Below, one piece after another: positions 9,000-17,308 of a DNA stretch of 64,000 nucleotides. Within the stretch, counting starts at the first letter, position 1. Every line of letters begins with the position of its first letter. The notes below the pieces were generated by a model, which saw only the letters and a program-made list of their open reading frames with translations, was not told where the DNA came from and made no database searches. This DNA is from CAVSPO01 sp963730005 (GTDB taxonomy: Bacteria; Actinomycetota; Actinomycetes; Propionibacteriales; Propionibacteriaceae). Made by a program: the position numbers and the translations under genes. The stretch lies in assembly GCA_963730005.1 (NCBI GenBank), contig CAVSPO010000014.1, forward strand, positions 186,001 to 250,000. The letters run 5' to 3'.

Positions 9000-9049
9000 C
9001 GCGCCGTCGGGTGCGGTCGTCGCGGTACTGAAAGGTAGATTGGTTCATC

Positions 9050-9634
9050 ATGAGTGCCGCAGCCCCCTCCAAAGTCTTCCCCGCTCGACTGGTGCGGCAG
9101 TTCATTCGTTTCGGGATCGTCGGTGCCAGTGGGGTGCTGGTGAACATGCTGGTCGCCGTTGCCATGAACAAGGCACACGGCGGAACCGCGTTCGCCAACG
9201 CGGCACTGTTCGTGATCCCCGGTACCGATTTCGCCTTCCGGTTCTCCGACCTGGTGTGGTGGAGCGGGTTCGGCGTGGCCAACGTGTGGAACTACCAGCT
9301 GAACCAGTCCTGGACTTTCAGGGGGCATCGACGCAGCTGGTGGTCAGGGCTGTGGCCCTTCATGGCGACCGGACTGATCGGAGCGTTCGTCGGCTTCCTG
9401 CTGAAGAAGGCCATGACCAATCCGAGTTGGCCCTTGTACCTTCCCGAGCCGTTCTTCAACGAGGATCGGGGGCTGCAGAGCCGTGAGTACTGGGCTCAGT
9501 TGATCTCGATCTTCGTGACCATGCCGATCAACTTTTTCGTCAACAAGTACTGGACCTTCGGCGGCAAGAACAAACCGGTCGAAGCCACCGATGTCAGCCT
9601 GTCGGACGAGTCTGCCGAGGCAACCGGGCGCTGA
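9050..9634 (+). CDS. GtrA-like membrane protein
   Basis: The 194-aa protein belongs to the GtrA family of small polytopic membrane proteins, often involved in moving lipid-linked sugars across the membrane for wall or surface polysaccharide synthesis. Four hydrophobic segments are visible (about residues 20-40, 75-90, 102-120 and 153-170), with the family landmarks RFGIVGASGVLVN, NYQLNQSWTF and NFFVNKYWTFG. The loop between segments 3 and 4 is longer than in short family members. A TAGATT hexamer at 9036-9041 lies 8 nt before the ATG, so it may be leaderless. Substrate unknown. Confidence 0.8.
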   Translation: MSAAAPSKVFPARLVRQFIRFGIVGASGVLVNMLVAVAMNKAHGGTAFANAALFVIPGTDFAFRFSDLVWWSGFGVANVWNYQLNQSWTFRGHRRSWWSGLWPFMATGLIGAFVGFLLKKAMTNPSWPLYLPEPFFNEDRGLQSREYWAQLISIFVTMPINFFVNKYWTFGGKNKPVEATDVSLSDESAEATGR

Positions 9635-9837
9635 GCGGGCTGCACGCCAACAGTCGCGGCATCGAAGGTGATGTGCCACAGCGTCACCATGCGCAATGAC
9701 GGCGTCCCGACGATCATCTCGCAGCGGCTGCAGGCCGACGAGGCTGATGGAGTGGACGCGGCGCGCCGTTGACGGTCCCACGTCGGCGGGCGTGCACACT
9801 GGTACTGTCATCCCTCCCCGAGTCCGAATAGGCTTAC

Positions 9838-10254
9838 ATGCAATTCTTCTTGCTCCTCATGGTGCTTTGCCTGGCGGTCGCGCTGGGCGTCATTGCTGTC
9901 GTTGCTGTTGGAATGCGCGGCATGTACTACGAGCGCAATCCGCATCTGGCCAAAGCTCTGACCGAAGCTGCCAAGGCGTTCAACGGGGACGCCAGGCCTC
10001 CCGCCGTGATCCAGCAGATCGTTGCAGGTCTCGACCGACGGAACCCGACGACGCCAGCGGCAGACCCGTCGTCCAACTTGGCGCCGGGCGCGAGTTGGCG
10101 GCAAGCAGGGAGCGCTCCCGCGCCAGTCGAGAAGTCGATGCCCGCCACCGCGTCTGCCCCCAGCAACGAGGCAGCCTCCAGCGATTCAGTCCCCAAGGCC
10201 GAGGTGCGGTCTGCTGCCGGGAAAGGCCCGAAAGTCGAGGCTGTCGCGGCCTGA
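9838..10254 (+). CDS. Small single-span membrane protein, unknown function
   Basis: The 138-aa product has one hydrophobic helix at residues 2-27 followed by a cytoplasmic-type segment (MRGMYYERNPHLAKALTEAAKAF) and a low-complexity tail rich in Ala, Pro, Ser and Lys. No family was recognised. The 203 bp before it (9635-9837) hold no gene that could be supported. It lies upstream of ftsY in the same direction with 56 nt between. Confidence 0.55.
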   Translation: MQFFLLLMVLCLAVALGVIAVVAVGMRGMYYERNPHLAKALTEAAKAFNGDARPPAVIQQIVAGLDRRNPTTPAADPSSNLAPGASWRQAGSAPAPVEKSMPATASAPSNEAASSDSVPKAEVRSAAGKGPKVEAVAA

Positions 10255-10298
10255 GCCTTCCCACTTGGGCCTTTGCCGGGCCGCACGAGGCTTGCGGG

Positions 10299-10304
10299 TA
10301 GGAT
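10299..10304 (+). promoter_or_regulatory. -10 hexamer for leaderless ftsY
   Basis: TAGGAT lies 6 nt before the GTG start of ftsY and no ribosome-binding site is visible, consistent with a leaderless transcript. No -35 match at the right spacing. Confidence 0.35.
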
Positions 10305-10310
10305 CCAGAC

Positions 10311-11573
10311 GTGGACTTGAACATCTTGATCTGGATCGTTATTGCCGCCGCCGTGCTGCTCGGGGCTGCCGTGGTCGTTGCGGTGTCTGGTCGCGGCAGG
10401 AGGGCGCTGCGGGGCGAGCGGAAGCCGGAGCTGCCAGCCGAGCCAGCATCGCCTGCTGAACCTGAACTTGCTGAACCTGAACTTGCTGAGCCTGAACTTG
10501 CTGAGCCTGAACTTGCTGAACCTGAACTTGCTGAGCCTGAACTTGCTGAACCTGAAGTTGCCGAGCCGTCAGCTCCGGTCGAAGATCGTGTGCCCGCCGA
10601 GCTGCCAGTCGTGGCGCCCGAGACCGGCACGCCCACACTGGAGCGGCCGGAAGCGCCTGCCACGCGGATGGCGCGGCTGCGTCGCCGCCTGGCCAGCAGC
10701 AACAATGCCCTCGCTCGCGCCTTGGCGGAGCTGCTCAGCACCGACCAGCTGGACGCAGATACCTGGGATGATTTCGAGACCACCCTGATCACCTCGGACT
10801 TGGGTGTTGGGCCAGCCACCGAACTCACCGAGACCCTGCGCAAGAAATTGGGGGTTGAGGGTGTCGCGGATCCAAGCCAGGCCAAGGAGATGCTCCGCGC
10901 GGAGCTGGTCGACATGGTCAACCCGGCACTGGACCGGCGTCTGGGTCTCGACCACCCCGAGGGTGCGCCGGCCGTGGTGATGATGGTCGGAGTGAATGGC
11001 ACCGGCAAGACGACCACGGTGGGCAAGCTTGCGCGGGTGTTGGTGGCTGAGGGCAAGACCGTCCTGCTGGCGGCTGCGGACACTTTCCGAGCCGCCGCGG
11101 CTGATCAGCTGGGCACCTGGGGTGAACGGGTTGGTGTGCAGACCGTGCGCGGCGACGAGGGAGCCGATCCGGCCTCGGTGGCCTACCGTGCTGTCGAGCA
11201 GGGCATCGCCGAGGGGGTTGACGTGGTGCTGGTCGACACCGCCGGGCGGCTGCACACCAAGGTCGGGCTGATGGACGAGCTCGGCAAGGTGAAGCGCGTC
11301 ATCGAGAAGCTTGCGCCCGTCAGCGAAGTTCTGCTGGTGCTGGATGCCACCACCGGCCAGAACGGCCTCACCCAGGCTCGCATCTTCCAGGAGGTCGTCG
11401 ACGTCTCCGGGTTGGTGCTCACCAAGCTTGACGGCTCCGCCAAGGGCGGGATCGTCGTCCAGGTGCAGCGCGAGCTGGGAGTGCCAGTCAAGTTCATCGG
11501 TCTGGGCGAGGGCGTGGACGACTTCGCGCCTTTCGACGCCAACAATTTCGTCGCCGGGTTGCTCGGCGAGTAA
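10311..11573 (+). CDS. ftsY: Signal recognition particle receptor FtsY
   Basis: FtsY is the membrane-associated GTPase that docks the SRP-ribosome complex. The 420-aa protein has an N-terminal membrane helix (residues 4-26), an acidic region made of repeated EPELA units (about residues 49-83), then the NG domain: GVNGTGKTTT (G1), DTFRAAAADQL, DTAGR (G3), and TKLDGSAKGG (G4). A true N-terminal transmembrane anchor is the actinobacterial form; E. coli FtsY uses amphipathic helices instead. Start GTG at 10311. ffh follows 91 nt downstream, so both halves of the targeting GTPase pair sit together. Confidence 0.96.
   Translation: MDLNILIWIVIAAAVLLGAAVVVAVSGRGRRALRGERKPELPAEPASPAEPELAEPELAEPELAEPELAEPELAEPELAEPEVAEPSAPVEDRVPAELPVVAPETGTPTLERPEAPATRMARLRRRLASSNNALARALAELLSTDQLDADTWDDFETTLITSDLGVGPATELTETLRKKLGVEGVADPSQAKEMLRAELVDMVNPALDRRLGLDHPEGAPAVVMMVGVNGTGKTTTVGKLARVLVAEGKTVLLAAADTFRAAAADQLGTWGERVGVQTVRGDEGADPASVAYRAVEQGIAEGVDVVLVDTAGRLHTKVGLMDELGKVKRVIEKLAPVSEVLLVLDATTGQNGLTQARIFQEVVDVSGLVLTKLDGSAKGGIVVQVQRELGVPVKFIGLGEGVDDFAPFDANNFVAGLLGE
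10455..10559 (+). repeat. 15-bp tandem repeat in ftsY (EPELA units)
   Basis: Seven near-identical 15-bp units of the type GCTGAACCTGAACTT, differing mainly in GAA/GAG, encode the acidic linker of FtsY. Unit length is a multiple of three, so gain or loss keeps frame. Confidence 0.95.
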
Positions 11574-11664
11574 TCTGCCCGCCCGGGCAACCCTGACGAC
11601 CTTGTCCAGTGCTTGACCATTCTCCTGGTCTGCTGGCTTGACCATTTCGAGACGAGGAATCCAC

Positions 11665-13269
11665 GTGTTCGACACCCTGCAGGAACGGCTCGCAACAACC
11701 TTCAAGGGTTTGCGCGGTAAAACCCGGCTCTCTGAGGCTGACATCGACGCCACGGCGCGCGAGATTCGCATTGCGCTGCTGGAGGCGGATGTCAACCTCG
11801 GTGTGGTCAAGGAATTCGTCGCCCGGGTCAAGGAACAGGCGAAGCAGGCGGAGGTCAGCCAATCGCTGAACCCCAGCCAGCAAATCATCAAGATCGTCAA
11901 CGATGAGCTCGTCAACATCCTCGGTGGCGAGACCCGCACCCTTCGTTTCAACAAGCAGCCGCCTACCGTCATCATGCTGGCTGGTCTGCAGGGCTCCGGC
12001 AAGACGACGCTGGCCGGCAAACTGGGCCGGTACCTGAAGGAGATCGGACGCTCGCCCGTCCTCGTCGCTGCTGACCTGCAGCGCCCCAACGCGGTGCAGC
12101 AGCTGCAGGTGGTCGGCCAGCGTGCCGGGGTGCCCGTGTACAGCCCCCAACCCGGTAACGGCGTCGGCGATCCGGTTCTGGTGGCCCGCGACTCGCTGTC
12201 GATGGCCGAGCGCAGCCTGTACGACGTGATCGTCATCGACACCGCCGGACGCCTCGGCGTCGACGAAGAGCTGATGGCCCAAGCCCGCGACATCAAGTCG
12301 GCCACCCAAGCCGACGAGACACTGTTCGTCGTCGATTCCATGATCGGCCAGGACGCCGTCAACACCGCGCTCGCGTTCGAACAGGGAGTGGGCATCGACG
12401 GTGTGGTGCTCACCAAGCTGGACGGCGATGCCCGGGGCGGTGCCGCGCTGTCCATCGCGAAGGTGATCGGCAAGCCGATCATGTTCGCCAGCAATGGCGA
12501 GCAGTTGAAGGACTTCGACGTCTTCCATCCCGACCGGATGGCCAGCCGGATCCTCGGCATGGGTGATGTGCTCACTCTGATCGAGCAGGCCGAGAAGACC
12601 TTCGATGCCAAGGAATCCCAGGCCGCCGCCGAGAAGCTGATGCGTGGCAAGAACGAGTTCTCGATGAACGACTTCCTGCGCCAGATGCAGTCGCTGCGCA
12701 AGATGGGGCCCTTGTCGAAGGTCTTCGGCATGCTGCCCGGCATGGGCGAGATGAAGCAGCAGATCGAGAACATCGACGAGCGCGAGATCGACCGCATCCA
12801 GGCGATCATCTACTCGATGACCCCTGCGGAACGCGACGATGTCTCGATCCTCAACGGATCGCGTCGGGCCCGCATCGCCAAGGGTGCCGGGGTCACGGTC
12901 AAGGAGGTCAATGACCTCGTGAATCGGTTCGTCGAGGCCCGCAAGATGATGCAGTCAATGACGGGCGCGATGGGGGCGCAGTTGGGTCTGCCCGGCGCCC
13001 GCGGCAAGGGGAAACAACCGGCCAGGAAGAAGCAGAAGCGCAACGTCTCGGGCAATCCGGCCAAGCGGGCCGCTGCGGAGGCTGCGAAGGGCCAGCCCAG
13101 CGAGCAGCCGGTCACCGAGCCCGACCACAGCGCGTTCCTGGGCGACCAGACGCCCAACGACCTGTTCGGACGGCTGCCGAAAGCCGGGCCGGAAACGCCC
13201 TTTGACCTGCCGCCTCAGGTGCAGCAGATGCTTCAGCAGCAGAATCAGAACCGCGGGCCCTTGAACTGA
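11665..13269 (+). CDS. ffh: Signal recognition particle protein Ffh
   Basis: Ffh (SRP54) binds signal peptides and 4.5S RNA and is the GTPase partner of FtsY. The 534-aa protein has the N domain, GLQGSGKTTLAGKL (G1), DTAGR (G3), TKLDGDARGG (G4) and a methionine-rich M domain with SMNDFLRQMQ, GMLPGMGEM and the RNA-binding SRRARIAKGAG. GTG at 11665 is preferred to the upstream in-frame start at 11638 because GAGGA lies 6 nt before it and VFDTLQERL is the family N-terminus. The C-terminal tail after the M domain (about 80 residues, basic then acidic) is longer than in E. coli, as usual in actinobacteria. Confidence 0.96.
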   Translation: MFDTLQERLATTFKGLRGKTRLSEADIDATAREIRIALLEADVNLGVVKEFVARVKEQAKQAEVSQSLNPSQQIIKIVNDELVNILGGETRTLRFNKQPPTVIMLAGLQGSGKTTLAGKLGRYLKEIGRSPVLVAADLQRPNAVQQLQVVGQRAGVPVYSPQPGNGVGDPVLVARDSLSMAERSLYDVIVIDTAGRLGVDEELMAQARDIKSATQADETLFVVDSMIGQDAVNTALAFEQGVGIDGVVLTKLDGDARGGAALSIAKVIGKPIMFASNGEQLKDFDVFHPDRMASRILGMGDVLTLIEQAEKTFDAKESQAAAEKLMRGKNEFSMNDFLRQMQSLRKMGPLSKVFGMLPGMGEMKQQIENIDEREIDRIQAIIYSMTPAERDDVSILNGSRRARIAKGAGVTVKEVNDLVNRFVEARKMMQSMTGAMGAQLGLPGARGKGKQPARKKQKRNVSGNPAKRAAAEAAKGQPSEQPVTEPDHSAFLGDQTPNDLFGRLPKAGPETPFDLPPQVQQMLQQQNQNRGPLN

Positions 13270-13512
13270 GGGGTGTGGCTGGCCGCCTGGGGCAGCTCAG
13301 GCCGGGTGCTGCAGGGGCTATCCTGGCCAAATTCCCTTCAGGGATCAGGTTCTGGCACAATGGTCGATGCGTCTGTGTCCGCGGCGCCCTCTCATCACCG
13401 CGGGCAACGATTCATCCGGATACCGGCCGATGCGCCCCACGCGTTGAGCTGACGTCCACCCGACTCGTACCGGGGCAGTTCCCGGACCTTCTGTACAGGA
13501 GACACCACACAC

Positions 13513-14019
13513 GTGGCTACCAAGATTCGTCTGAAGAGGCTCGGCAAGATGCGCGAGCCGCACTACCGCATCGTCGTCATGGACTCGCGGTCTCGCCGCG
13601 ATGGCCGTGCCATCGAGGAGATCGGCCAGTACCACCCCAAGAGTGATCCCTCGGGGATCGTGGTGAAGTCCGAGCGCGCGCAGTACTGGCTCGGCGTGGG
13701 TGCGCAGCCCACCGAGGCGGTTGTTGCCATCCTCAAGCGCACCGGCGATTGGCAGAAGTTCAGCGGTGACACCTCCCCGTCCGGCGTTGATGAGGCGCCG
13801 GCCAAGGCGGACAAGCTGGCCCTGTTCAACGCCGCTCTCGCGGAGGCCAGCGACGAGCCCACGACTGACGCCATCAGCAAGCGGCGCAGCAAGGCTGAAG
13901 AGCCCAAGGCGGAGGAGCCCAAGGCTGAAGAGGCCAAGGCGGAGGAGCCCAAGGCTGAAGAGGCCAAGGCGGAGGAGCCGGCTGCGGTCGAGGCTGAGCC
14001 CACTTCCGACGAGAACTGA
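13513..14019 (+). CDS. rpsP: 30S ribosomal protein S16 with acidic C-terminal extension
   Basis: S16 is needed for assembly of the small subunit. The first 80 or so residues are canonical (ATKIRLKRLGKM, HYRIVVMDSRSRRDGR, IGQYHP, GAQPTEAV); the remaining half of the 168-aa product is an extension ending in six KAEE(P/A) units and an acidic tail. Extensions are known in actinobacterial S16, but this one nearly doubles the protein. Start GTG at 13513 has AGGAG about 10 nt upstream. The 243 bp before the gene (13270-13512) carry its leader; CACAAT at 13356-13361 could be a -10, but no -35 was convincing. It heads rpsP-KH-rimM-trmD. Confidence 0.95.
   Translation: MATKIRLKRLGKMREPHYRIVVMDSRSRRDGRAIEEIGQYHPKSDPSGIVVKSERAQYWLGVGAQPTEAVVAILKRTGDWQKFSGDTSPSGVDEAPAKADKLALFNAALAEASDEPTTDAISKRRSKAEEPKAEEPKAEEAKAEEPKAEEAKAEEPAAVEAEPTSDEN
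13891..13980 (+). repeat. 15-bp tandem repeat in rpsP (KAEE units)
   Basis: Six 15-bp units alternate AAGGCTGAAGAG(C/G)CC and AAGGCGGAGGAGCCC, so the array reads as three 30-bp repeats. It encodes the charged S16 tail and stays in frame. Confidence 0.95.
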
Positions 14020-14021
14020 TC

Positions 14022-14279
14022 ATGCTCTCGGATGCGCTGGAGCATCTGGTGCAGGGCATCGTCCTGCACCCGGATGACGTTCGGGTCAGGGACAAGGAGC
14101 TGCGGCACGGCCACATGCTTGAGGTGCGCGTGCACCCCGAGGATGTGGGCAAGGTCATCGGCCGCCAGGGACGCACCGCAACCGCGTTGCGCGCCGTGAT
14201 GGCTGCGCTGGCCGGCCGCGACAACATCCGGATCGACTTCGTGGACGTTGACCGCAAGGGCCCCCGCGGGCGTCGCTGA
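14022..14279 (+). CDS. khpA: KH-domain RNA-binding protein (KhpA/YlqC type)
   Basis: The 85-aa protein is a single KH domain, with the GKVIGRQGRTATALR signature (GxxG loop within it) at about residues 46-60. KhpA-type proteins bind RNA broadly and usually work with the Jag-domain protein KhpB. The gene sits 2 nt after the rpsP stop, the conserved actinobacterial and firmicute location between rpsP and rimM. Confidence 0.9.
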   Translation: MLSDALEHLVQGIVLHPDDVRVRDKELRHGHMLEVRVHPEDVGKVIGRQGRTATALRAVMAALAGRDNIRIDFVDVDRKGPRGRR

Positions 14280-14302
14280 GCTGACGCCCTCCATTCTCGA
14301 GT

Positions 14303-14336
14303 CGAACGCCTCGCGCCGTCTGGCGTGGGGCGTTCG
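14303..14336 (+). terminator. Hairpin between the KH gene and rimM
   Basis: CGAACGCC (14303-14310) pairs with GGCGTTCG (14329-14336), with an inner CGCC/GGCG pairing. No T run follows, so it may attenuate or protect the transcript rather than fully terminate it. Confidence 0.5.
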
Positions 14337-14353
14337 TCGATCCAGGAGCAGTG

Positions 14354-14917
14354 ATGGAAGAAACTGTTGAGGTCGTGGTCGGGACCATCGGCAAACCGCA
14401 CGGTCTGAAAGGTGAGGTCGCCATCGACCTGCGCACCGACGAGCCCGAACGCCGTTTCTGCGACGGTGCGGCACTGTTCGATGAGCAGTCGCGGCGTCCG
14501 TTCACCGTGGCGTCCAGCCGATGGGTCGGTGGCCGGCTGTTGGTGAGCTTCGTGGAGCTGGCCGACCGCTCCGCCGTGGAGGCTGCGAGGGGGACTGTGC
14601 TGGCGACCAGGGTTGGCGCCGATGAGGTCCCGGAGGGCAATGACGAGTACTACGACCGTCAACTCGTTGGACTGCGGGTGCTGACCACGGACGGTACACC
14701 GGTGGGCGTCGTCACTGGGGTGGCGCACCTGCCGGCCCAGGACCTGTTGACCGTGCGCACCGAGTCAGGAGACAAGCTGGTGCCCCTGGTCGAGGCGCTG
14801 GTTCCGGTCATTGATGTGGCCGGAGGTTTCGTGCAGGTGGCCGAGGTGCCGGGGCTTCTGGACGACCAAGCTGTCAGTGACGGAAGCGACGGTTCCGAAA
14901 GGCCGGCCGGGGGATGA
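14354..14917 (+). CDS. rimM: Ribosome maturation factor RimM
   Basis: RimM helps mature the 3' domain of 16S rRNA and binds S19. The 187-aa product has the N-terminal VVVGTIGKPHGLKGEV signature and the PRC-barrel region YYDRQLVGL...VPLVEALVPVID. ATG at 14354 has AGGAG 5 nt upstream; GTG at 14351 is the only close alternative. It overlaps trmD by 4 nt. Confidence 0.95.
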   Translation: MEETVEVVVGTIGKPHGLKGEVAIDLRTDEPERRFCDGAALFDEQSRRPFTVASSRWVGGRLLVSFVELADRSAVEAARGTVLATRVGADEVPEGNDEYYDRQLVGLRVLTTDGTPVGVVTGVAHLPAQDLLTVRTESGDKLVPLVEALVPVIDVAGGFVQVAEVPGLLDDQAVSDGSDGSERPAGG

Positions 14918-15639
14918 GGCTGGACATCGTCACGATTTTTCCCGAGTTCTTCCAGGTGCTGGGAATCTCGCTGGTTGGCAAGGCCATCGAGCGCGGGTTG
15001 GTGGATGCGCGGGTGCACGACTTGCGTGACTTCACACACGACCGGCATCGGACGGTCGATGACACGCCTTACGGCGGTGGTGCCGGCATGGTGATGAGGC
15101 CCGAACCATGGGGTGAGGCCCTCGATCACCTGCTCGAGTTGGTTGGAGACGAGGAGTCGCATTCTTCAAGGTTGCCGGTGTTGATCTTCCCAAGCCCGTC
15201 CGGTGAGCCCTTTCGGCAGGAGCTTGCCCAGCAGCTGTCCGAATTGCCGGCCGTTGCCTTTGCCTGCGGCCGCTACGAGGGCATTGACCACAGAGTGTTC
15301 GAGTGGGCCGCCGGACGGTTCGATGTTCGTGAGGTCAGCCTCGGCGACTACGTCCTCAACGGTGGCGAGGTGGCGGCACTGGCCATGATCGAGGCCATCG
15401 TGCGGCTCGTTCCCGGCGTCATCGGAAACCCGGACTCACTGCTCGAGGAAAGCTTCTCGCACGGGCAGAGCGGCCTGCTGGAGTACCCGCTCTACACCAA
15501 GCCGGCCACTTGGCGAGGCCACGAGGTGCCCCCGATCCTGCTTTCGGGCGACCACGCCAAGGTCGCCCAGTGGCGCCGGCGCCAGTCCGAGGAACTGACC
15601 CGTCGGCGTCGTCCGGACCTACTGTCAAGCGACGACTGA
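14914..15639 (+). CDS. trmD: tRNA (guanine(37)-N(1))-methyltransferase TrmD
   Basis: TrmD methylates G37 next to the anticodon and prevents +1 frameshifting. The 241-aa SPOUT enzyme shows MRLDIVTIFPEFF, PYGGGAGMVM, CGRYEGIDHRV and the trefoil-knot SLGDYVLNGGEVAAL motif. Start overlaps rimM by ATGA. In most actinobacteria rplS follows closely; here an IS110-type element lies between them. Confidence 0.97.
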   Translation: MRLDIVTIFPEFFQVLGISLVGKAIERGLVDARVHDLRDFTHDRHRTVDDTPYGGGAGMVMRPEPWGEALDHLLELVGDEESHSSRLPVLIFPSPSGEPFRQELAQQLSELPAVAFACGRYEGIDHRVFEWAAGRFDVREVSLGDYVLNGGEVAALAMIEAIVRLVPGVIGNPDSLLEESFSHGQSGLLEYPLYTKPATWRGHEVPPILLSGDHAKVAQWRRRQSEELTRRRRPDLLSSDD

Positions 15640-15670
15640 TATGTAGTGCCCAGTTGTCAAGGGCATAGTG

Positions 15671-15707
15671 AGGCGCCCGTCCCCGGGATCAAGGGGGGCG
15701 GGCGCCT
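15671..15707 (+). terminator. Terminator-like hairpin after trmD
   Basis: AGGCGCCCG then CCCC pairs with GGGG then CGGGCGCCT across a short loop, a GC-rich hairpin without a T run, as is common in high-GC actinobacteria. Confidence 0.7.
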
Positions 15708-15928
15708 CTGCTTCGTCGTGGTCGTGGCTGGTGAGCGTGTCGTTGGGCGACGCGCGGTCAGACTGATATGCGCGGGTTGGGTACCGCAGGACGGTGGTTC
15801 GGCTGGAGTGCGTCCGCTTGTCTAGAGTCGAGCGTCGACACGTTTCAGGGTCTGCTCATAGTCGTTGCGCGGGTCACTCCACGCGCTGCCACCAGCACGG
15901 GTTCGGCGACGAAGCCGCTTGTGGGGTG

Positions 15929-17017
15929 TTACTCCTCCAGCACGGCCAGGGACCAGCACCAGCCAGCCAGCTCGCGGGCGATGGCGACGGTGGCGATCGT
16001 GTGACGCTTGCGGCGCGCGATGAACGTCACCCAGCGGCGGTGTAGCCGTCGGTTGCCCTCATCACCGCGAGCCCGTGCCGCAGGCGTGGCTCGCTCCCAG
16101 CGGTCACGCATGGTCTTGCCGACCGTGTACTGGGGGCGGTGGTGCCAGGCGGCTTCGACGAGCAGTCGGCGAGCGTGACCGTTGCCGGTCTTGGTGATCG
16201 ACCCCTGGACGCGGCTGTTGCCGGATGAGTACTCGGTTGGAGTGAGGCCGACGAACGCGCCGATTGTGTTGCCGGTGAACCGGTGCCAGTCACCGATCTC
16301 GACCGCAAGCGCGAACCCGGTCAGGGTGGATACTCCCCGAAGGCATCCCAACCGTCGCACGAGTGGGGTGAACTCGCTGTCGGCAGCCAGTTCTTCGATG
16401 GCTTGGTCAAGTCGGTCACGGCGGGCCTTGACCATCAACACCGTCTCATAGGCGGTGTCGAACGCGATCCGGGTCGCGTGACCGGTCAGCTCGGATCGCT
16501 GCTGACGCAGCCACACATCATGGACACCGGTCCAGGCCTGCCCGCCGGAGTAGACCAGACCGTGGCGGAGCAGGAGCTTGCTCAACCGGTGTCGGGCCCG
16601 CATCAGGTCACCGCGGCAGTCCTCACGGGCGCGGACCACGTCACGAGCAGCTTCCTGCCCGACTGAGGGGATCGACACTGCGGTGATCTCGTCCATCCGC
16701 AGCAGTCGGGCCAGGTGCATCGCGTCCCGGGCATCCGTCTTGACCCGATCCCCGCTGGGTCGCTGCAGCTTGCTCGGAGCGGCCACCTCGCACCGGATCC
16801 CGGCCGCGATCAGGGCCCGGCAAAGGCCGAAGCCTGTCGGGCCGGCCTCATAGGTGACCGCCACCGGTCCTGGCAACCCACCGATCCAGCGACGCACATC
16901 CTCATGCGAAGGGGTCAGCCTCGCCTCAAACACCTCACCGGTCACGCCGTCGATCGCTGCCGCTACAACCGATCGGGCGTGCACGTCCAGACCAACACTC
17001 GTACGCTCTGTGAACAC
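15929..17017 (-). CDS. IS110-family DEDD transposase/recombinase
   Basis: The 362-aa protein has the RuvC-like N-terminal DEDD domain (VGLDVHARSV with the first Asp, VTYEAGPTG with the Glu, KTDARDAMHLARLL with the Asp pair) and the C-terminal Transposase_20 domain (LRGVSTLTGFALAVEIGD, AFVGLTPTEYSSGNSR, GNGHARRLLVEAAW) where the catalytic serine is expected. GTG at 17017 is preferred to TTG at 17032 because GGGAGG sits 5 nt before it. The gene looks full length and intact. Enzymes of this family recombine DNA guided by a structured non-coding RNA made from the element's end. Confidence 0.9.
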   Translation of the reverse strand: MFTERTSVGLDVHARSVVAAAIDGVTGEVFEARLTPSHEDVRRWIGGLPGPVAVTYEAGPTGFGLCRALIAAGIRCEVAAPSKLQRPSGDRVKTDARDAMHLARLLRMDEITAVSIPSVGQEAARDVVRAREDCRGDLMRARHRLSKLLLRHGLVYSGGQAWTGVHDVWLRQQRSELTGHATRIAFDTAYETVLMVKARRDRLDQAIEELAADSEFTPLVRRLGCLRGVSTLTGFALAVEIGDWHRFTGNTIGAFVGLTPTEYSSGNSRVQGSITKTGNGHARRLLVEAAWHHRPQYTVGKTMRDRWERATPAARARGDEGNRRLHRRWVTFIARRKRHTIATVAIARELAGWCWSLAVLEE

Positions 17018-17032
17018 CGGGGCCTCCCACAA

Positions 17033-17136
17033 CTGTCGGATAGGCCGAGCAGGCGCCTCCTACTCGGTAACCCACGAATCTCTGTGAGTGAGGCCCCGGC
17101 CCGCAACCCCTCACGCGAGGGACTGCACATACCGTC
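17033..17136 (-). ncRNA. Candidate bridge-RNA region of the IS110 element
   Basis: In IS110-group elements the bridge RNA comes from the non-coding end upstream of the recombinase gene, which here is this stretch. It can form several hairpins: CCGAG/CTCGG (17045-17049 with 17063-17067) around an AGGCGCCT palindrome, GTGAGG/CCTCAC (17088-17093 with 17109-17114) and, alternatively, CCCTC/GAGGG (17108-17112 with 17117-17121). The assignment rests on position and fold potential; no guide loops were matched to a target, and the stretch is short for a bridge RNA. Confidence 0.3.
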
Positions 17137-17169
17137 TAGAAGCCCCGCGTCATCACTGGGTCGCCGGAA

Positions 17170-17199
17170 TTGGTCCAGGACTGCCCGATGTGCCAGAAT
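17170..17199 (+). promoter_or_regulatory. Candidate promoter for rplS
   Basis: TTGGTC (17170-17175) and CAGAAT (17194-17199) are 18 nt apart, about 110 nt before the rplS start and outside the proposed IS end. It would let rplS be expressed despite separation from trmD. Confidence 0.4.
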
Positions 17200-17308
17200 T
17201 TGTCCTTGCGCTGCCGAAACGGCTCCTGCCACGGGGGGACTGTCCGGGTCGCGGTGCTCATCTGTCGATCACCACGAAGTGACCTGTGGCACTGGCGAGG
17301 AATGGAAA

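Larger units (their letters stand above)
15820..17140 (-). mobile_element. IS110-family insertion sequence between trmD and rplS
   Basis: The element is defined by its DEDD recombinase gene. IS110 elements normally lack terminal inverted repeats, so ends cannot be read directly. GTCTAGA occurs at 15820-15826 and again at 17134-17140, bracketing the gene with about 100 bp of non-coding DNA on each side; this could be the duplicated core, making an element of about 1.3 kb, within the usual IS110 size. Boundaries are a guess from this one repeat. The element separates rplS from trmD but leaves a candidate promoter for rplS intact. Confidence 0.5.

Noticed and set aside
10569..12809. A 746-codon open frame antisense to ftsY and ffh
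   Set aside because: The plus strand encodes two certain genes here. The antisense product is Ser/Arg/Pro-rich with no domain, the usual shadow in high-GC DNA.
15634..15770. GACTGATATG repeated at 15634 and 15761
   Set aside because: Considered as an IS target duplication. The copies lie on the same side of the transposase gene, so they cannot flank the element; a chance repeat or an older event.
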